A stretch of DNA of 64,000 nt from Acinetobacter baumannii. Lineage in GTDB: Bacteria; Pseudomonadota; Gammaproteobacteria; Pseudomonadales; Moraxellaceae. The notes below the pieces were generated by a model. That model made no database searches. It saw only the letters and a list, made by a program, of their open reading frames with translations, and was not told the origin of the DNA. The stretch lies in the NCBI RefSeq assembly GCF_016508585.1, contig NZ_JADVOP010000020.1, positions 1 through 64,000 on the forward strand, read 5' to 3'. This document shows, piece by piece, positions 46,273 through 55,221 of this stretch (positions are counted from its first letter, which is position 1; each line of letters starts with the position of its first letter). Position numbers and translations under genes: made by a program.

Positions 46273-48462
46273 TTAAAATTTAAAGGTAGTACTTAATTGA
46301 ACACGACGACCTTCTTGGGTATTTCTATATCGGTTATAATAAAGAGAACCTACATTTTGATAATCAACAAAGTTTTTATCAAATACATTATATAAGCCAA
46401 CGCCAATATCAACTTTATCATTTATATTAAAATTAGATCCCACATGCATCAAAGCATAGGCTTTATAGTCACCCAAGGCATCATATACCCCTTTTTCAGT
46501 CGCCGTTAAATTATCGTAAGTGGATGTATAACGTGCACGTTCACTTCGATACTCGCCTCTCGCCCACAATTGAATTCTATCGTCGGCTTGCCATTTTAAT
46601 GATGTATTGACTATATGTTTAGGTGTATCGTTTAGAGGCGGATTACCCAATGCTTTATCCTGGATTTCTGTTTCAGTCCATGTATAGTTCAAACCCAATT
46701 TCCAATTTGGTACAAATTCCCAATTTAAACCTGTTTCGACACCATAGATTTCAGCTTTCTGCGCATTGATTGGACGTCTAACGCTCCAAGCACGAGAACC
46801 TGTATCGACAGATTGCATTAGCCATGGTGTACCCACACTTGCCATGTAATCTTCACAGGATTTTTTTCCCGCAGTATTCTTAGCATCACAAGTTTTCTCA
46901 ATCGAACCGGTCACGATTTTGTCTTTCACCTGACTATAAAATGCTGTGATATTGGCATCAAAATTGGAAGCATTAGTAAAATAAGTACCGAACTCGAGGT
47001 TACGACTTGTTTCAGGTTTCAGATCAGGATTGCCAAAAAGCGGAATTCGCCCTTGTCCTCCCACATTATAAATTCCCCGAGTTAGGCGCTCTAGACGAGG
47101 CGCTTTGTATCCCTCACTATAGCCACCTTTGAGCGTCCAATTATCATTTGCATTCCATACCAAGTACGCTCTAGGTGTCCAAAAAGAACCAAAGGTATCA
47201 TGATTGTCAAAACGTAAACCTGTCGTTAGCGCCAAACTTGGTGTGAACGCCCAAGTATCTTCTGCAAATACACCGATTTGTTGAAAGGAAACATCTTTAT
47301 TTACCCTCAATCCGTCTTTGATGCTTGCATCCCACCATTGCCCACCTAAAGTAATGTTATGTCCATCAAAATATTGGCTGGCAAATTTTGTATCAAAAAT
47401 CGTATCTTTACTTTCCAATAGTCGAGGACTAATCACATTAGCCCCCGCTTGAGCACGAGATGGAATAAGACGACCTATGGTTTCTGTTTGTGTATTACTG
47501 ATGCTTGAGTCCAACGTTCCTATATCCGTACGCCATGTGTGGGCAAATACTATTCGATCTCGATTATATTCTTGCGCTCTATCATATCCACCATTTGCAC
47601 CAAGCGTTCCCAATTGCGCTTTACTATTGTCATACCACTGCTCTGTTTTTTCATATTCTAAAGAGAGATCATGTTGCTGGGTGGGCGTCAATGTCAAACG
47701 GGCACCAACCGTGTCAATATCGGATTTGGTTGGATTGTTCCCCATAGACAGCTCAACAGCATTATCATTCTGGTCGAGATAACCTACATTTGACTGATTA
47801 CGCTCTGCTTTACGCCCCCTAAGTTGTATCCCGAGCAGATCTTTGATAATTGGTCCCATAATAAAAGAATCTATTGCCCGTTGATTACCAAATCTAGAAC
47901 TATTGGGCTGCAAGGTCGCTTCTATGGTGGTACTACCTGTCCATTCATTGGATACTTTTTTAGTGATGATATTGACAACACCGCCCATAGCATCAGAACC
48001 GTAGAGTGTGGAAGCAGGTCCACGAATAACCTCAATCCGCTCAATGGCAGAAATTGGAGGAATAAAACTATTATTGGATTCACCAAAACCATTTGGAGTG
48101 ATATCTCCTGTACTGTTTTGACGGCGACCATCAATTAAAACAAGGGAATACTCAGAATCCATCCCTCTGATTCGAATATTCAACCCACCTGTTTTTCCAG
48201 CTTCAGGACTGATATCTACACCTTCAATATCAATTAAAGCATCAGCAATAGAATTAATCCGTTTATCTTTTAAATCTTTTTCTGTAATGACCGTAATACT
48301 GGCTGGTGCGTCTTTTAGCTTTTGCTCGAAGCCTGCAGCTGAAACCACAATCGTGGCAAGTTGTTGAGCAGAATTCACTTCTGCATTGTTATTTGCAAAG
48401 ACTGTATTAGTTGTAATACCTAAAAGTGCTATCGAAACAGGACGAAGATCAAGCGTTCTCAT
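46273..48462 (-). CDS. TonB-dependent outer membrane receptor (FepA/CirA-like)
   Basis: Gated outer-membrane beta-barrel for uptake of an iron complex. ATG at 48462 (729 residues) has GGGGA seven bases upstream and gives a signal peptide ending near VFA-NNN; the 742-residue frame adds 13 unlikely residues. The TonB box is near TIVVSA, the plug (about 30-150) shows PASITVITEKDL, IRIRGMDSEYSLVLIDGRR and IERIEVIRGPASTLYGSDAMGGVVNI, and the barrel ends in the aromatic STTFKF. The plug resembles catechol-siderophore and colicin receptors, but the ligand is unproved. A Fur-box-like sequence lies 64-82 bases upstream. Confidence 0.93.
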   Translation of the reverse strand: MRTLDLRPVSIALLGITTNTVFANNNAEVNSAQQLATIVVSAAGFEQKLKDAPASITVITEKDLKDKRINSIADALIDIEGVDISPEAGKTGGLNIRIRGMDSEYSLVLIDGRRQNSTGDITPNGFGESNNSFIPPISAIERIEVIRGPASTLYGSDAMGGVVNIITKKVSNEWTGSTTIEATLQPNSSRFGNQRAIDSFIMGPIIKDLLGIQLRGRKAERNQSNVGYLDQNDNAVELSMGNNPTKSDIDTVGARLTLTPTQQHDLSLEYEKTEQWYDNSKAQLGTLGANGGYDRAQEYNRDRIVFAHTWRTDIGTLDSSISNTQTETIGRLIPSRAQAGANVISPRLLESKDTIFDTKFASQYFDGHNITLGGQWWDASIKDGLRVNKDVSFQQIGVFAEDTWAFTPSLALTTGLRFDNHDTFGSFWTPRAYLVWNANDNWTLKGGYSEGYKAPRLERLTRGIYNVGGQGRIPLFGNPDLKPETSRNLEFGTYFTNASNFDANITAFYSQVKDKIVTGSIEKTCDAKNTAGKKSCEDYMASVGTPWLMQSVDTGSRAWSVRRPINAQKAEIYGVETGLNWEFVPNWKLGLNYTWTETEIQDKALGNPPLNDTPKHIVNTSLKWQADDRIQLWARGEYRSERARYTSTYDNLTATEKGVYDALGDYKAYALMHVGSNFNINDKVDIGVGLYNVFDKNFVDYQNVGSLYYNRYRNTQEGRRVQLSTTFKF

Positions 48463-49213
48463 ACATAAATCCCCATTGATAAACGAGATAAATTCGGACA
48501 ATAAAATTTAAAACACGCAAATACAAATAATAATTATTCTTATTTGCATAAAAAGAATACAAAACCCACAACAAATAGTAAAGAAATATTACACATAAAA
48601 TTAAATATGACTAAAAAGTAATTTTCAGAATCAATCCCAAGAAATCATCTACTCAGATATTTCATTCTAAATTATTGTTAAAACTATTCTTTTATAAGTT
48701 TCCATTGTGTATAGCTGATCGATCAATCATTGTAATCATGCAAATTGGGGAATTCGCTGCACTGCGCTTTAGCCCTTTCTTGTGATTTCTTTGAGCATGG
48801 AAAATTTTTTTAATACGAGAGAGGATTTTTGAACATAAAAAAATATAAAAGTTGAATCAAATCTTATGCGGATGCCCTTATCTCGCCATGCAAAAATATG
48901 GCTGCGCGCTTTGGATTAATGAGTTTTTCTTATCGTACGTTTAAAAGTTTAAATTTATAAAATGCTCAATTCAATGTTAATAATTTAATACAAACAGCAT
49001 GAATGTTTTATCTCACGCTAAAAACCGCGAATCAAACAAATAGGCTTACAAGGAGTGTAAGTTTAAAAAATCAAACTTTATGGATCAATTGCTCAAAAAT
49101 CATTTTTATACAAATAGTTAAAACAGGCTGATGCAGACCAGTCAATCAGAAATCGTCAATATTTTCACTATGGATGCAGTCGCTTTATCGCCAAATAAAT
49201 AGGATGTTTAAAT
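48463..49213. other. 751-base divergent gap
   Basis: Separates the TonB receptor and atoE. It holds the Fur-box-like site at 48526-48544. The stretch 48700-48960 is a mix of short broken frames with no recognised product, and no short gene with a good ribosome site was found. Promoters of both genes must be here. Confidence 0.45.
48526..48544 (-). promoter_or_regulatory. Fur-box-like site before the TonB receptor
   Basis: Read leftward, 19 bases match the Fur consensus (GATAATGATAATCATTATC) at 14 of 19 positions and form an imperfect palindrome, AATAAGAATAATTATTATT. It is 64-82 bases upstream of the receptor ATG, suitable for iron repression. Confidence 0.6.
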
Positions 49214-50623
49214 ATGGATAGTTCTCAGAACATATTACAAAAATTTGCCATAAGAGTAAGTAACTGGTCAGAAAAATGGTTTCCTGATTCCTATATCTTT
49301 GCACTCTTGGGTGTAATCATTGTTGCCATAGCTGCTATTGGAATAGGAGCACCTGTTCATGATGTTGCCATTTCATTTGGCAATGGTTTCTGGAGTCTGA
49401 TTCCTTTTACCATGCAAATGTGCATGCTAATTGTTGTAGGTTATGTCGTTTCTGTTTCTAAACCGATCGAAATGCTCATTCAAAAAATGGCTCAAATTCC
49501 CACTTCAGGAAGAAACGCAATCGTTTTTGTTGCAACAGTGAGTTTATTGATTTCACTGATTAACTGGGCGATGAGTACAGTTTTAACAGCCCTTTTGGTG
49601 ATTGCACTGTCCAAACGTAAAGAACTTAACATGGATTATCGTGCCGCCGCTGCCGCTGCTATTATTGGTATGGGAGCGACGTGGGCACTTGGAATTAGTT
49701 CTTCTGCAGCTCAACTACAAGCCAATAAAGCGAGCTTACCTGAACCGCTGTACGATTTAACAGGAATCATCCCCTTCTCTGAAACGATCTTTTTGCCACA
49801 GTCTATGATGATGACTGCAGTATTGATTATTGTATCGATTGCTATTGCATTCTGGTCTGCACCTAAAGCAAATAGCATCAAGACTGTAGATGATTTTGAC
49901 ATCCATTTTGAAGACGAAAAAAGCAAAGCACAAGACCGAAAGCGCCCTGGTGACTGGTTAGAAAACTCCCCCATACTCAGTATCTTCATTGTAGTTTTAG
50001 GACTGATCTGGATGTTTAATGAGTTTACCAAGAGTAATCCAATTATAGCGATCTCCAGTCTAAACACTTATAACTTTATCTTTCTCATGCTCGGTATTGC
50101 TTTACATGGCACACCTCGAAACTTTTTAAATGCAGTTTCTAAAGCCGTCCCTGCAATTTCGGGTGTACTGATTCAATTCCCACTTTATGGCAGTATTGCT
50201 TTTATCATGACCAATGCAATCAATGCACAGGATTTATCGTTATCTCATTATATTGCTGAATTTTTTGTGTCAATTGCATCTAAAGAAACCTTCGCAGTTG
50301 TCATGGGACTCTATTCTGCAATTTTAGGCTTTTTTATTCCTTCAGGCGGTGGGAAATGGATTATTGAAGCACCCTATGTGATGCAAGCTGCACAAGATTT
50401 AAAAGTACATTTAGGATGGTCTGTCCAAATTTATAATGCGGCAGAAGCTTTACCCAATTTAATTAATCCATTCTTTATGTTACCAATGCTGGGCATTTTA
50501 AAACTAAAAGCCAAAGACGTTATCGGATTTACCGTGACCCAGCTGGTGTTCCATGTTCCCTTGGTTTTATTCTTATTGTGGATTCTTGGGCGTACCCTTA
50601 CCTATAACCCGCCGATATTTTAA
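49214..50623 (+). CDS. atoE: short-chain fatty acid transporter (AtoE family)
   Basis: Inner-membrane transporter of 469 residues with about 12 hydrophobic helices. The opening RVSNWSEKWFPDSYIFALLGV and the SGGGKWIIEAPYVM segment (about 377-390) are hallmarks of the AtoE family, which takes up acetoacetate and short-chain fatty acids. An uncharged amphipathic loop in the middle (DFDIHFEDEKSK) is hydrophilic. The CoA-transferase/thiolase cluster lies far away at 5178-7950, so a shared pathway is possible but not shown by position. Confidence 0.87.
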   Translation: MDSSQNILQKFAIRVSNWSEKWFPDSYIFALLGVIIVAIAAIGIGAPVHDVAISFGNGFWSLIPFTMQMCMLIVVGYVVSVSKPIEMLIQKMAQIPTSGRNAIVFVATVSLLISLINWAMSTVLTALLVIALSKRKELNMDYRAAAAAAIIGMGATWALGISSSAAQLQANKASLPEPLYDLTGIIPFSETIFLPQSMMMTAVLIIVSIAIAFWSAPKANSIKTVDDFDIHFEDEKSKAQDRKRPGDWLENSPILSIFIVVLGLIWMFNEFTKSNPIIAISSLNTYNFIFLMLGIALHGTPRNFLNAVSKAVPAISGVLIQFPLYGSIAFIMTNAINAQDLSLSHYIAEFFVSIASKETFAVVMGLYSAILGFFIPSGGGKWIIEAPYVMQAAQDLKVHLGWSVQIYNAAEALPNLINPFFMLPMLGILKLKAKDVIGFTVTQLVFHVPLVLFLLWILGRTLTYNPPIF

Positions 50624-50949
50624 ACCTTATAGGACTTTGTCTCACATTGTTATTATGAGCGGCTTCTTCAATATAATTTACTGTTGAATAAGTCCGCCGT
50701 TCAAAACTTATTTTAAACAATTAAGCTTAGACATGATCATCAAAAATATTGTTATAGATAAATATGTATCATTTTTAAAATAAAATTCTCTACAAGTATT
50801 GATTCAACCATTGAAAACTTTCGCTTATTGACCTGTTTATTTATAAATTTACCATGTAAGCATTCTTCTGAAATATAAATGATTCAATGACCATGGAGAT
50901 ATCTCTCCAAAACGCCTGTAGAAGTCAATCAGCTTTTAATCATAATCTC

Positions 50950-50979
50950 AAAAAAAAGCCCACTATTGGGGAAGTGGGC
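50950..50979 (-). terminator. terminator of the candidate small RNA
   Basis: GCCCAC and GTGGGC form a six-base GC-rich stem with a ten-base loop followed on the leftward strand by eight T's. There is no protein gene behind it on that strand. Confidence 0.85.
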
Positions 50980-51017
50980 AAAAACCTTTGCTAGCCAAGT
51001 GTACGCATTGCAAAGAA
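50950..51017 (-). ncRNA. candidate small RNA, about 68 nt
   Basis: Leftward transcription unit without an open frame. A promoter with TTGAAA (51047-51052), a 17-base spacer and TATAAA (51024-51029) predicts a start near 51017. The transcript would form a hairpin of CUUUGC with GCAAAG around an 18-base loop, then the terminator GCCCAC/GUGGGC (50958-50979) with U8. It stands alone between atoE and ybgC. Known families were not recognised. The exact start and the expression are inferred. Confidence 0.6.
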
Positions 51018-51023
51018 AATTGA

Positions 51024-51052
51024 TTTATATAATGAAATAAAATAATTTTCAA
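51024..51052 (-). promoter_or_regulatory. sigma-70-type promoter of the candidate small RNA
   Basis: TTGAAA, 17-base spacer, TATAAA (five of six matches to each consensus hexamer). A 12-base palindrome TGACAATTGTCA at 51092-51103, about 40 bases further upstream, may be an operator or activator site. Confidence 0.6.
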
Positions 51053-51756
51053 GTTTTTATAAATTAATTGTTTAATTAAATTAAAATAATGTGACAATTG
51101 TCAATTTTTTTATTAAAAAGCCAACCTACGAAAATTGAACTTTGATCAATATTTCGACTTATTTTTAAAACTTTACTTTTTTCATCTGTAACATGACCGT
51201 GTTGAATCACAATCTGCTCAATATTTACAAATAACCGTCTTACGATTTTTTCTTTTCTTAGTATGAATGTTTATTTTTAAATACTCTTTATCTGTCCTAT
51301 CGAATGCAGGCTGTTGTCTTAGCATAGTTAAGCAGCTTTCCTGATACTTATACATTCAGTCACGCCTAGCTGATTCGGAATGTAATCTTGTGCCATTTGA
51401 GAAAACACACCTTATGCTAAAATTTGCGCCGAAGTTAGTGCTGAATTCTTGTGAAAAATCTATCAGTGAGTCGAATCAATTTACTTTTCTGCAATATAGC
51501 GTTTAAAGCCTATATACATGTACTGTCCAATCAACCAGTTCACTGTTCATGTAGATTTTTTTCTCAAAGCATCCATTAAATGTTTGGGTAGGGTTGATTT
51601 ATTTCTTTATAGAGATTGTAAATTTTTATTCAGCGATTCAGTCAGCAATATAAAATTCTTGATTCCAACTGAATGATTTGAAATTGAACTAAAACAAGTC
51701 AGCACTGACAAGCAGTTGATAGATATGCAATAAACAACACAGGAATGCATAGTAAC

Positions 51757-52164
51757 ATGAGTAATAAATTCGAATTTGAGATCCGTGTATATATTGAAGA
51801 TACAGATGCAGGTGGAATCGTCTACCATGCCAATCATATTCGCTTCATGGAACGTGCTCGCACAGAATGGTTACGTGCTTCTGGCATTGATCATTACTGG
51901 CATCAAAAAGACTACAATTTTGTGGTTCATAAAATTGCATTGAAATATTCCCGCCCTATACTGATGGACGATCTTATTACTGTTACAGCAAGTGTAGTTT
52001 CATGTAAAGCTTCGTCATTTGTGTTGCAACAAAATATATATCGTGGTGAAATCATGCTTGCTTCTGGCGAGGTAGAATTGGCATGTTTAAGTACTGATAT
52101 GAAACCTCGTAGAATTCCTGACGAAATCCGTGATTTAATTCTTCGAGAATTAGCTCACGAATAA
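51757..52164 (+). CDS. ybgC: acyl-CoA thioesterase YbgC (Tol-Pal associated)
   Basis: Hotdog-fold thioesterase of 135 residues from the ATG at 51757; an in-frame ATG at 51745 lies directly on the AGGA sequence and so is less likely to be used. The catalytic aspartate is in YIEDTDAGGIVYHANHIRF. YbgC acts on short acyl-CoA or acyl-ACP and is linked to phospholipid metabolism and Tol-Pal function. It begins the ybgC-tolQRA run, as in most gammaproteobacteria. Confidence 0.93.
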   Translation: MSNKFEFEIRVYIEDTDAGGIVYHANHIRFMERARTEWLRASGIDHYWHQKDYNFVVHKIALKYSRPILMDDLITVTASVVSCKASSFVLQQNIYRGEIMLASGEVELACLSTDMKPRRIPDEIRDLILRELAHE

Positions 52165-52188
52165 AAAATACTTTTGGCACATGTAACT

Positions 52189-52887
52189 ATGGCAACACAA
52201 CTAGAATCCTCTCTGCACATCTCTGATTTAATTTTACAAGCGAGCCCTGTGGTTCAATTGGTCATGCTGGTCTTAGTACTTGCATCTGTTTTTAGTTGGT
52301 ATCTGATTGCCAAGTTACATATGGGCTATAAAAAAGCTCGCCAAGGTGATGATCATTTTCAAAAAATATTCTGGTCAGGTGCTGAACTCAATACACTTTA
52401 CAACAATGCACAACTAAACTCTAAACGCGATGGTCTAGAAGACATCTTTTATCAGGGTTTAAGTGAATATTTGAAATTGAAAAAGCGTCAGGCAGATACC
52501 GTTCCCATGATAGAAGGGACAGAACGTATTCTGCGTGTAGGTTTAAGTCGAGATCAAGGTCGTCTAGAACAGGGCTTGAGTGCTTTAGCCAGTATTGGTT
52601 CTGTCGCACCTTATGTTGGTTTATTTGGTACGGTTTGGGGCATCATGAGTGCATTTATCGGTTTAGCTCAGGTTGAACAAGTGACTCTTGCAACTGTGGC
52701 ACCAGGCATTGCAGAAGCACTGATTGCAACTGCGATCGGTTTATTTGCAGCAATTCCAGCAGTATTGGCATTTAACCACTATACTGCCAAAGGTGAAGAA
52801 ATTTATTCAGATCGTGCATTATTTGCCGAAGAAATGGTGGCGCTGTTACAACGTCAGTCTGTGGGAACTACACAGGAAGCTGAATAA
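52189..52887 (+). CDS. tolQ: Tol-Pal system protein TolQ
   Basis: Inner-membrane proton-channel subunit paired with TolR and TolA. ATG at 52189 gives 232 residues; the longer TTG frame at 52174 is unlikely. Three membrane helices are visible (about 20-40, 132-160 and 168-195). The motif APYVGLFGTVWGIMSAF and GIAEALIATAIGLFAAIPAV are the conserved pore helices of the TolQ/ExbB/MotA family. The stop overlaps the tolR ATG by one base. Confidence 0.96.
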   Translation: MATQLESSLHISDLILQASPVVQLVMLVLVLASVFSWYLIAKLHMGYKKARQGDDHFQKIFWSGAELNTLYNNAQLNSKRDGLEDIFYQGLSEYLKLKKRQADTVPMIEGTERILRVGLSRDQGRLEQGLSALASIGSVAPYVGLFGTVWGIMSAFIGLAQVEQVTLATVAPGIAEALIATAIGLFAAIPAVLAFNHYTAKGEEIYSDRALFAEEMVALLQRQSVGTTQEAE

Positions 52888-53336
52888 TGGCAATCCAACG
52901 CTCTGGACGTTTTGACCGCGTCAAAAAGCCTTTAAAAAGTGATATGAATGTTGTTCCCTATATCGACGTTATGTTGGTTTTATTGGTGATTTTCATGGTC
53001 ACTGCTCCCATGATTACCACAGGTGTCAAAGTTGACTTACCCCAAGCCAATAATAACCCCATTCAATCTGAGGACCGACCTGCTATTGTGACGCTTAATG
53101 CAGACGGAAGCATTCAACTGGAAGATAAAACACATAAAAATGATGTGATTACGTTAGAAGAGCTTAAATCTATACTCACAGAGAATCAAAAACTGGCTCA
53201 AGCAGATAACAAGCAATTGAGCGTTTTGATTAATGGTAGTGAATCACGACCATATGGTGAAGTGATGAAACTTATGTCTGCATTACAAGATGCTGGTTTA
53301 AGTCAAGTTGGCTTACTGACTGAGTCTGTAAAGTAA
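52887..53336 (+). CDS. tolR: Tol-Pal system protein TolR
   Basis: Stator subunit of the TolQR motor, 149 residues: short basic cytoplasmic end, one helix (about 22-44) with the proton-path Asp in VVPYIDVMLVLLVIF, and a periplasmic domain of the ExbD/TolR fold ending in ALQDAGLSQVGLLTE. Coupled to tolQ by a one-base overlap and to tolA by 3 bases. Confidence 0.96.
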   Translation: MAIQRSGRFDRVKKPLKSDMNVVPYIDVMLVLLVIFMVTAPMITTGVKVDLPQANNNPIQSEDRPAIVTLNADGSIQLEDKTHKNDVITLEELKSILTENQKLAQADNKQLSVLINGSESRPYGEVMKLMSALQDAGLSQVGLLTESVK

Positions 53337-53339
53337 GTT

Positions 53340-54638
53340 ATGAAAAATACTCAAAAGCCACAATCTAAAGAAAAAGCGATTGCACTTGGATTTACTCTCG
53401 GTATTCATGTGGTGGCGATTACTGGCTTACTTTTTCTTGGTCTGAGTCGGCCACCAGAACCGCCAAAGCAAATTAAAACGGTTCTCATCAAACCTGAAGA
53501 TTTACCACCACCAGAACCTAAGCCATTGGTAGATAGTGAGTCCACTGAAACAGCAGACTCAAAAGTTTCAGAAAATATCCAGCAAACTGCCGAACCTGAT
53601 CAAACTGCACCTGAAATTCCAAGCCTGCACAAGCCAGATACTCAAGCCATAGACATGCAAAAAGCAGCTGAAGAAGCAAAAGCGGCTGCTTTAGAACAAA
53701 AAATGGCTCTCGCTGCAGCGCGAGCAGCTCAGGAAAAAGCGGCAGAACAAGCAAAGGCAAAAGCTGCTGCTGCTGAGAAAGCACAACAAGAAGCGGCTGA
53801 AAAAGTTAAACAGGCAAAAAATGCTGCTGAAAGAGCCAAAGCGGAAGCCGAGGCAAAAATTAAAGCTGAAGCTGCTGCTAAAGCAAAACAAGAAGCGATC
53901 CAAAGAGCCAAAGCAGATGCGGCTGAAAAAGCAAGATTAGCTCGTCTTGATGCAGAAGCTAAACGCAAAGCTGAAGCTGCTGAAAAAGTAAGGAAAGAAG
54001 CGGCTGAAAAAGCTGCACAAGCTAAAGCAGAGGCAGCTGCGAAAGCCAAAGCAGAGGTGGAAGCGAAACGCAAGGCAGATGCAAATGCCAAAGCCAAGGC
54101 AGATGCTGAGGCGAAACGTAACGCAGATGCAAAAGCCAAAGCAGATGCTGAAGCGAAACGCAAAGCTGATGCAAATGCCAAAGCCAAGGCAGATGCTGAG
54201 GCGAAACGTAAAGCTGATGCAGAAGCAAAAGCCAAATCAGAGGCTGATGCAAAAGCGAAAGCAGATGCAAAACGTAAAGCTGATCTTGCTCGTGAATTAG
54301 AGGAAGAAAAAAATTCTGCTGCTGAAAAAGCAAGAGAAGCCGCTGCGAATAAAAAAGCAGAGGTGAGAAAGATTGCATCTTCAGCCAAAAAAGATTTTGA
54401 AAATAAAGTTCGAAATGCTTGGCGCATGCCGGCTGGCTCATCTGGTCAAAAAGCAACTGCGCGAGTTACACTGACAGAAAGCGGCGCTGTCGCCTCAGTT
54501 ATCGTCAATGCATCTGATCCTGATGTCAAAGCCAGTGTTGAGCAGGCTGTACGCAATGCAGCACCTTTTCCAATGCCCTCTGATCCGGATGCACGTCGCG
54601 AAGCACGAAGCTTTACAGCAACCTTTACTGTGAAATAA
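53340..54638 (+). CDS. tolA: Tol-Pal system protein TolA
   Basis: Periplasm-spanning arm joining TolQR to TolB-Pal. Of 432 residues, one membrane helix lies at about 17-35, a Pro-rich stretch follows (PPEPPKQIKTVLIKPEDLPP), and residues about 100-340 form an Ala/Lys/Glu coiled coil of degenerate repeats. The C-terminal domain III (about 345-432) contains the family strand and helix pattern with NAWRMPAGSSGQKATARVTL and ASDPDVKASVEQAVRNAAPF. The coil gene region has a 90-base direct repeat. Two secreted copies of domain III are encoded directly downstream. Confidence 0.95.
   Translation: MKNTQKPQSKEKAIALGFTLGIHVVAITGLLFLGLSRPPEPPKQIKTVLIKPEDLPPPEPKPLVDSESTETADSKVSENIQQTAEPDQTAPEIPSLHKPDTQAIDMQKAAEEAKAAALEQKMALAAARAAQEKAAEQAKAKAAAAEKAQQEAAEKVKQAKNAAERAKAEAEAKIKAEAAAKAKQEAIQRAKADAAEKARLARLDAEAKRKAEAAEKVRKEAAEKAAQAKAEAAAKAKAEVEAKRKADANAKAKADAEAKRNADAKAKADAEAKRKADANAKAKADAEAKRKADAEAKAKSEADAKAKADAKRKADLARELEEEKNSAAEKAREAAANKKAEVRKIASSAKKDFENKVRNAWRMPAGSSGQKATARVTLTESGAVASVIVNASDPDVKASVEQAVRNAAPFPMPSDPDARREARSFTATFTVK
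54077..54211 (+). repeat. 90-base imperfect direct repeat in tolA
   Basis: A stretch of about 43 bases (starting GATGCAAATGCCAAAGCC) occurs at 54078 and again at 54168, 90 bases (30 codons) later, nearly identical. It is part of the Ala/Lys coiled-coil coding sequence. Such repeats can change copy number by slippage without a frameshift. Confidence 0.8.
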
Positions 54639-54652
54639 GTTCAAGAATATAT

Positions 54653-54674
54653 ACCCTGCTCCGGCAGGGTTGTT
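54653..54674 (+). terminator. hairpin after tolA
   Basis: ACCCTGC and GCAGGGT pair with a TCCG tetraloop, followed by TGTTATTT. It begins 15 bases after the tolA stop, right before the first TolA-like gene. The T tail is broken, so it may be a partial terminator or attenuator that lowers expression of the downstream genes. Confidence 0.65.
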
Positions 54675-54688
54675 ATTTGATTCAAACT

Positions 54689-55150
54689 ATGGACAAAGTA
54701 TCTGTGAAAATTTTTGTATTTATATTTCTGTCAGTCATCTATCAAAACACACTCGCAAATCAAAGCAGCCAGAATGCAGAACCTAATTTTTCATCTATCC
54801 ATCCGTCAGAATTGAACACCAATGTGTCGGCTCTTAGTAAACAAAACAATCCCGCCGATGAGCAAAAAGCTGAAATGAAAAAATTGGCATTCAGTACGAA
54901 AAAAGATTTTGCACATAAAATTCTAAGGGCTTGGCATATGCCAATAGGTGCAACGGGTCTTCACGGCAAAGCACGTATAAAACTTAGAGAAAATGGCTCG
55001 ATTGACTTAATTGTCGTCAACGCAGCAGATCCAGATATCAAGGCAAGTATTGAGCAAGCGATCTACGACGCAGCGCCATTCACCATGCCCACTCAACCGG
55101 ATGTAAGGAGAGATGTACAAAGTTTTTCGGTCAGCTTTATTGTAGAATAA
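54689..55150 (+). CDS. secreted TolA C-terminal-domain protein 1
   Basis: From the ATG at 54689 (153 residues; an upstream TTG frame is less likely) the protein has a signal peptide (cleavage near TLA-NQSS), a short Ser/Asn-rich linker, and a domain that closely follows TolA domain III: KKDFAHKILRAWHMPIGATG, then NGSIDLIVVNAADPDIKA and AIYDAAPFTMPTQPDVRRD. It lacks the membrane helix and coiled coil. It is likely a duplicate of the tolA 3' end. In the periplasm it could compete with TolA for TolB/Pal or bind colicins or phage coat proteins. Function is not known. Confidence 0.87.
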   Translation: MDKVSVKIFVFIFLSVIYQNTLANQSSQNAEPNFSSIHPSELNTNVSALSKQNNPADEQKAEMKKLAFSTKKDFAHKILRAWHMPIGATGLHGKARIKLRENGSIDLIVVNAADPDIKASIEQAIYDAAPFTMPTQPDVRRDVQSFSVSFIVE

Positions 55151-55221
55151 GGTTTGCATTCTCCGCTGTTAAAACGATACCGATGATCAATCAGAACATA
55201 AAGACACATTGGGAAAATAAA

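Larger units (their letters stand above)
50624..51756. other. 1133-base gap with a candidate small RNA and long ybgC leader
   Basis: Contains the small RNA candidate at 50950-51017 and its promoter. A plausible extended -10 (TATGCTAAAAT, about 51413-51423) could start the ybgC-tol transcript, giving a leader of roughly 310 bases with no obvious gene. The remainder is AT-rich. Confidence 0.5.

Noticed and set aside
54077..54211. Repeat array that might suggest CRISPR
   Set aside because: The repeats are coding, in frame with tolA, and only two full copies exist; no cas genes.
53729..54427. Long leftward frame (232 residues) opposite tolA
   Set aside because: It is the mirror of the Ala/Lys/Glu-rich coiled-coil codons of tolA; low-complexity product rich in Ala/Ser/Phe.
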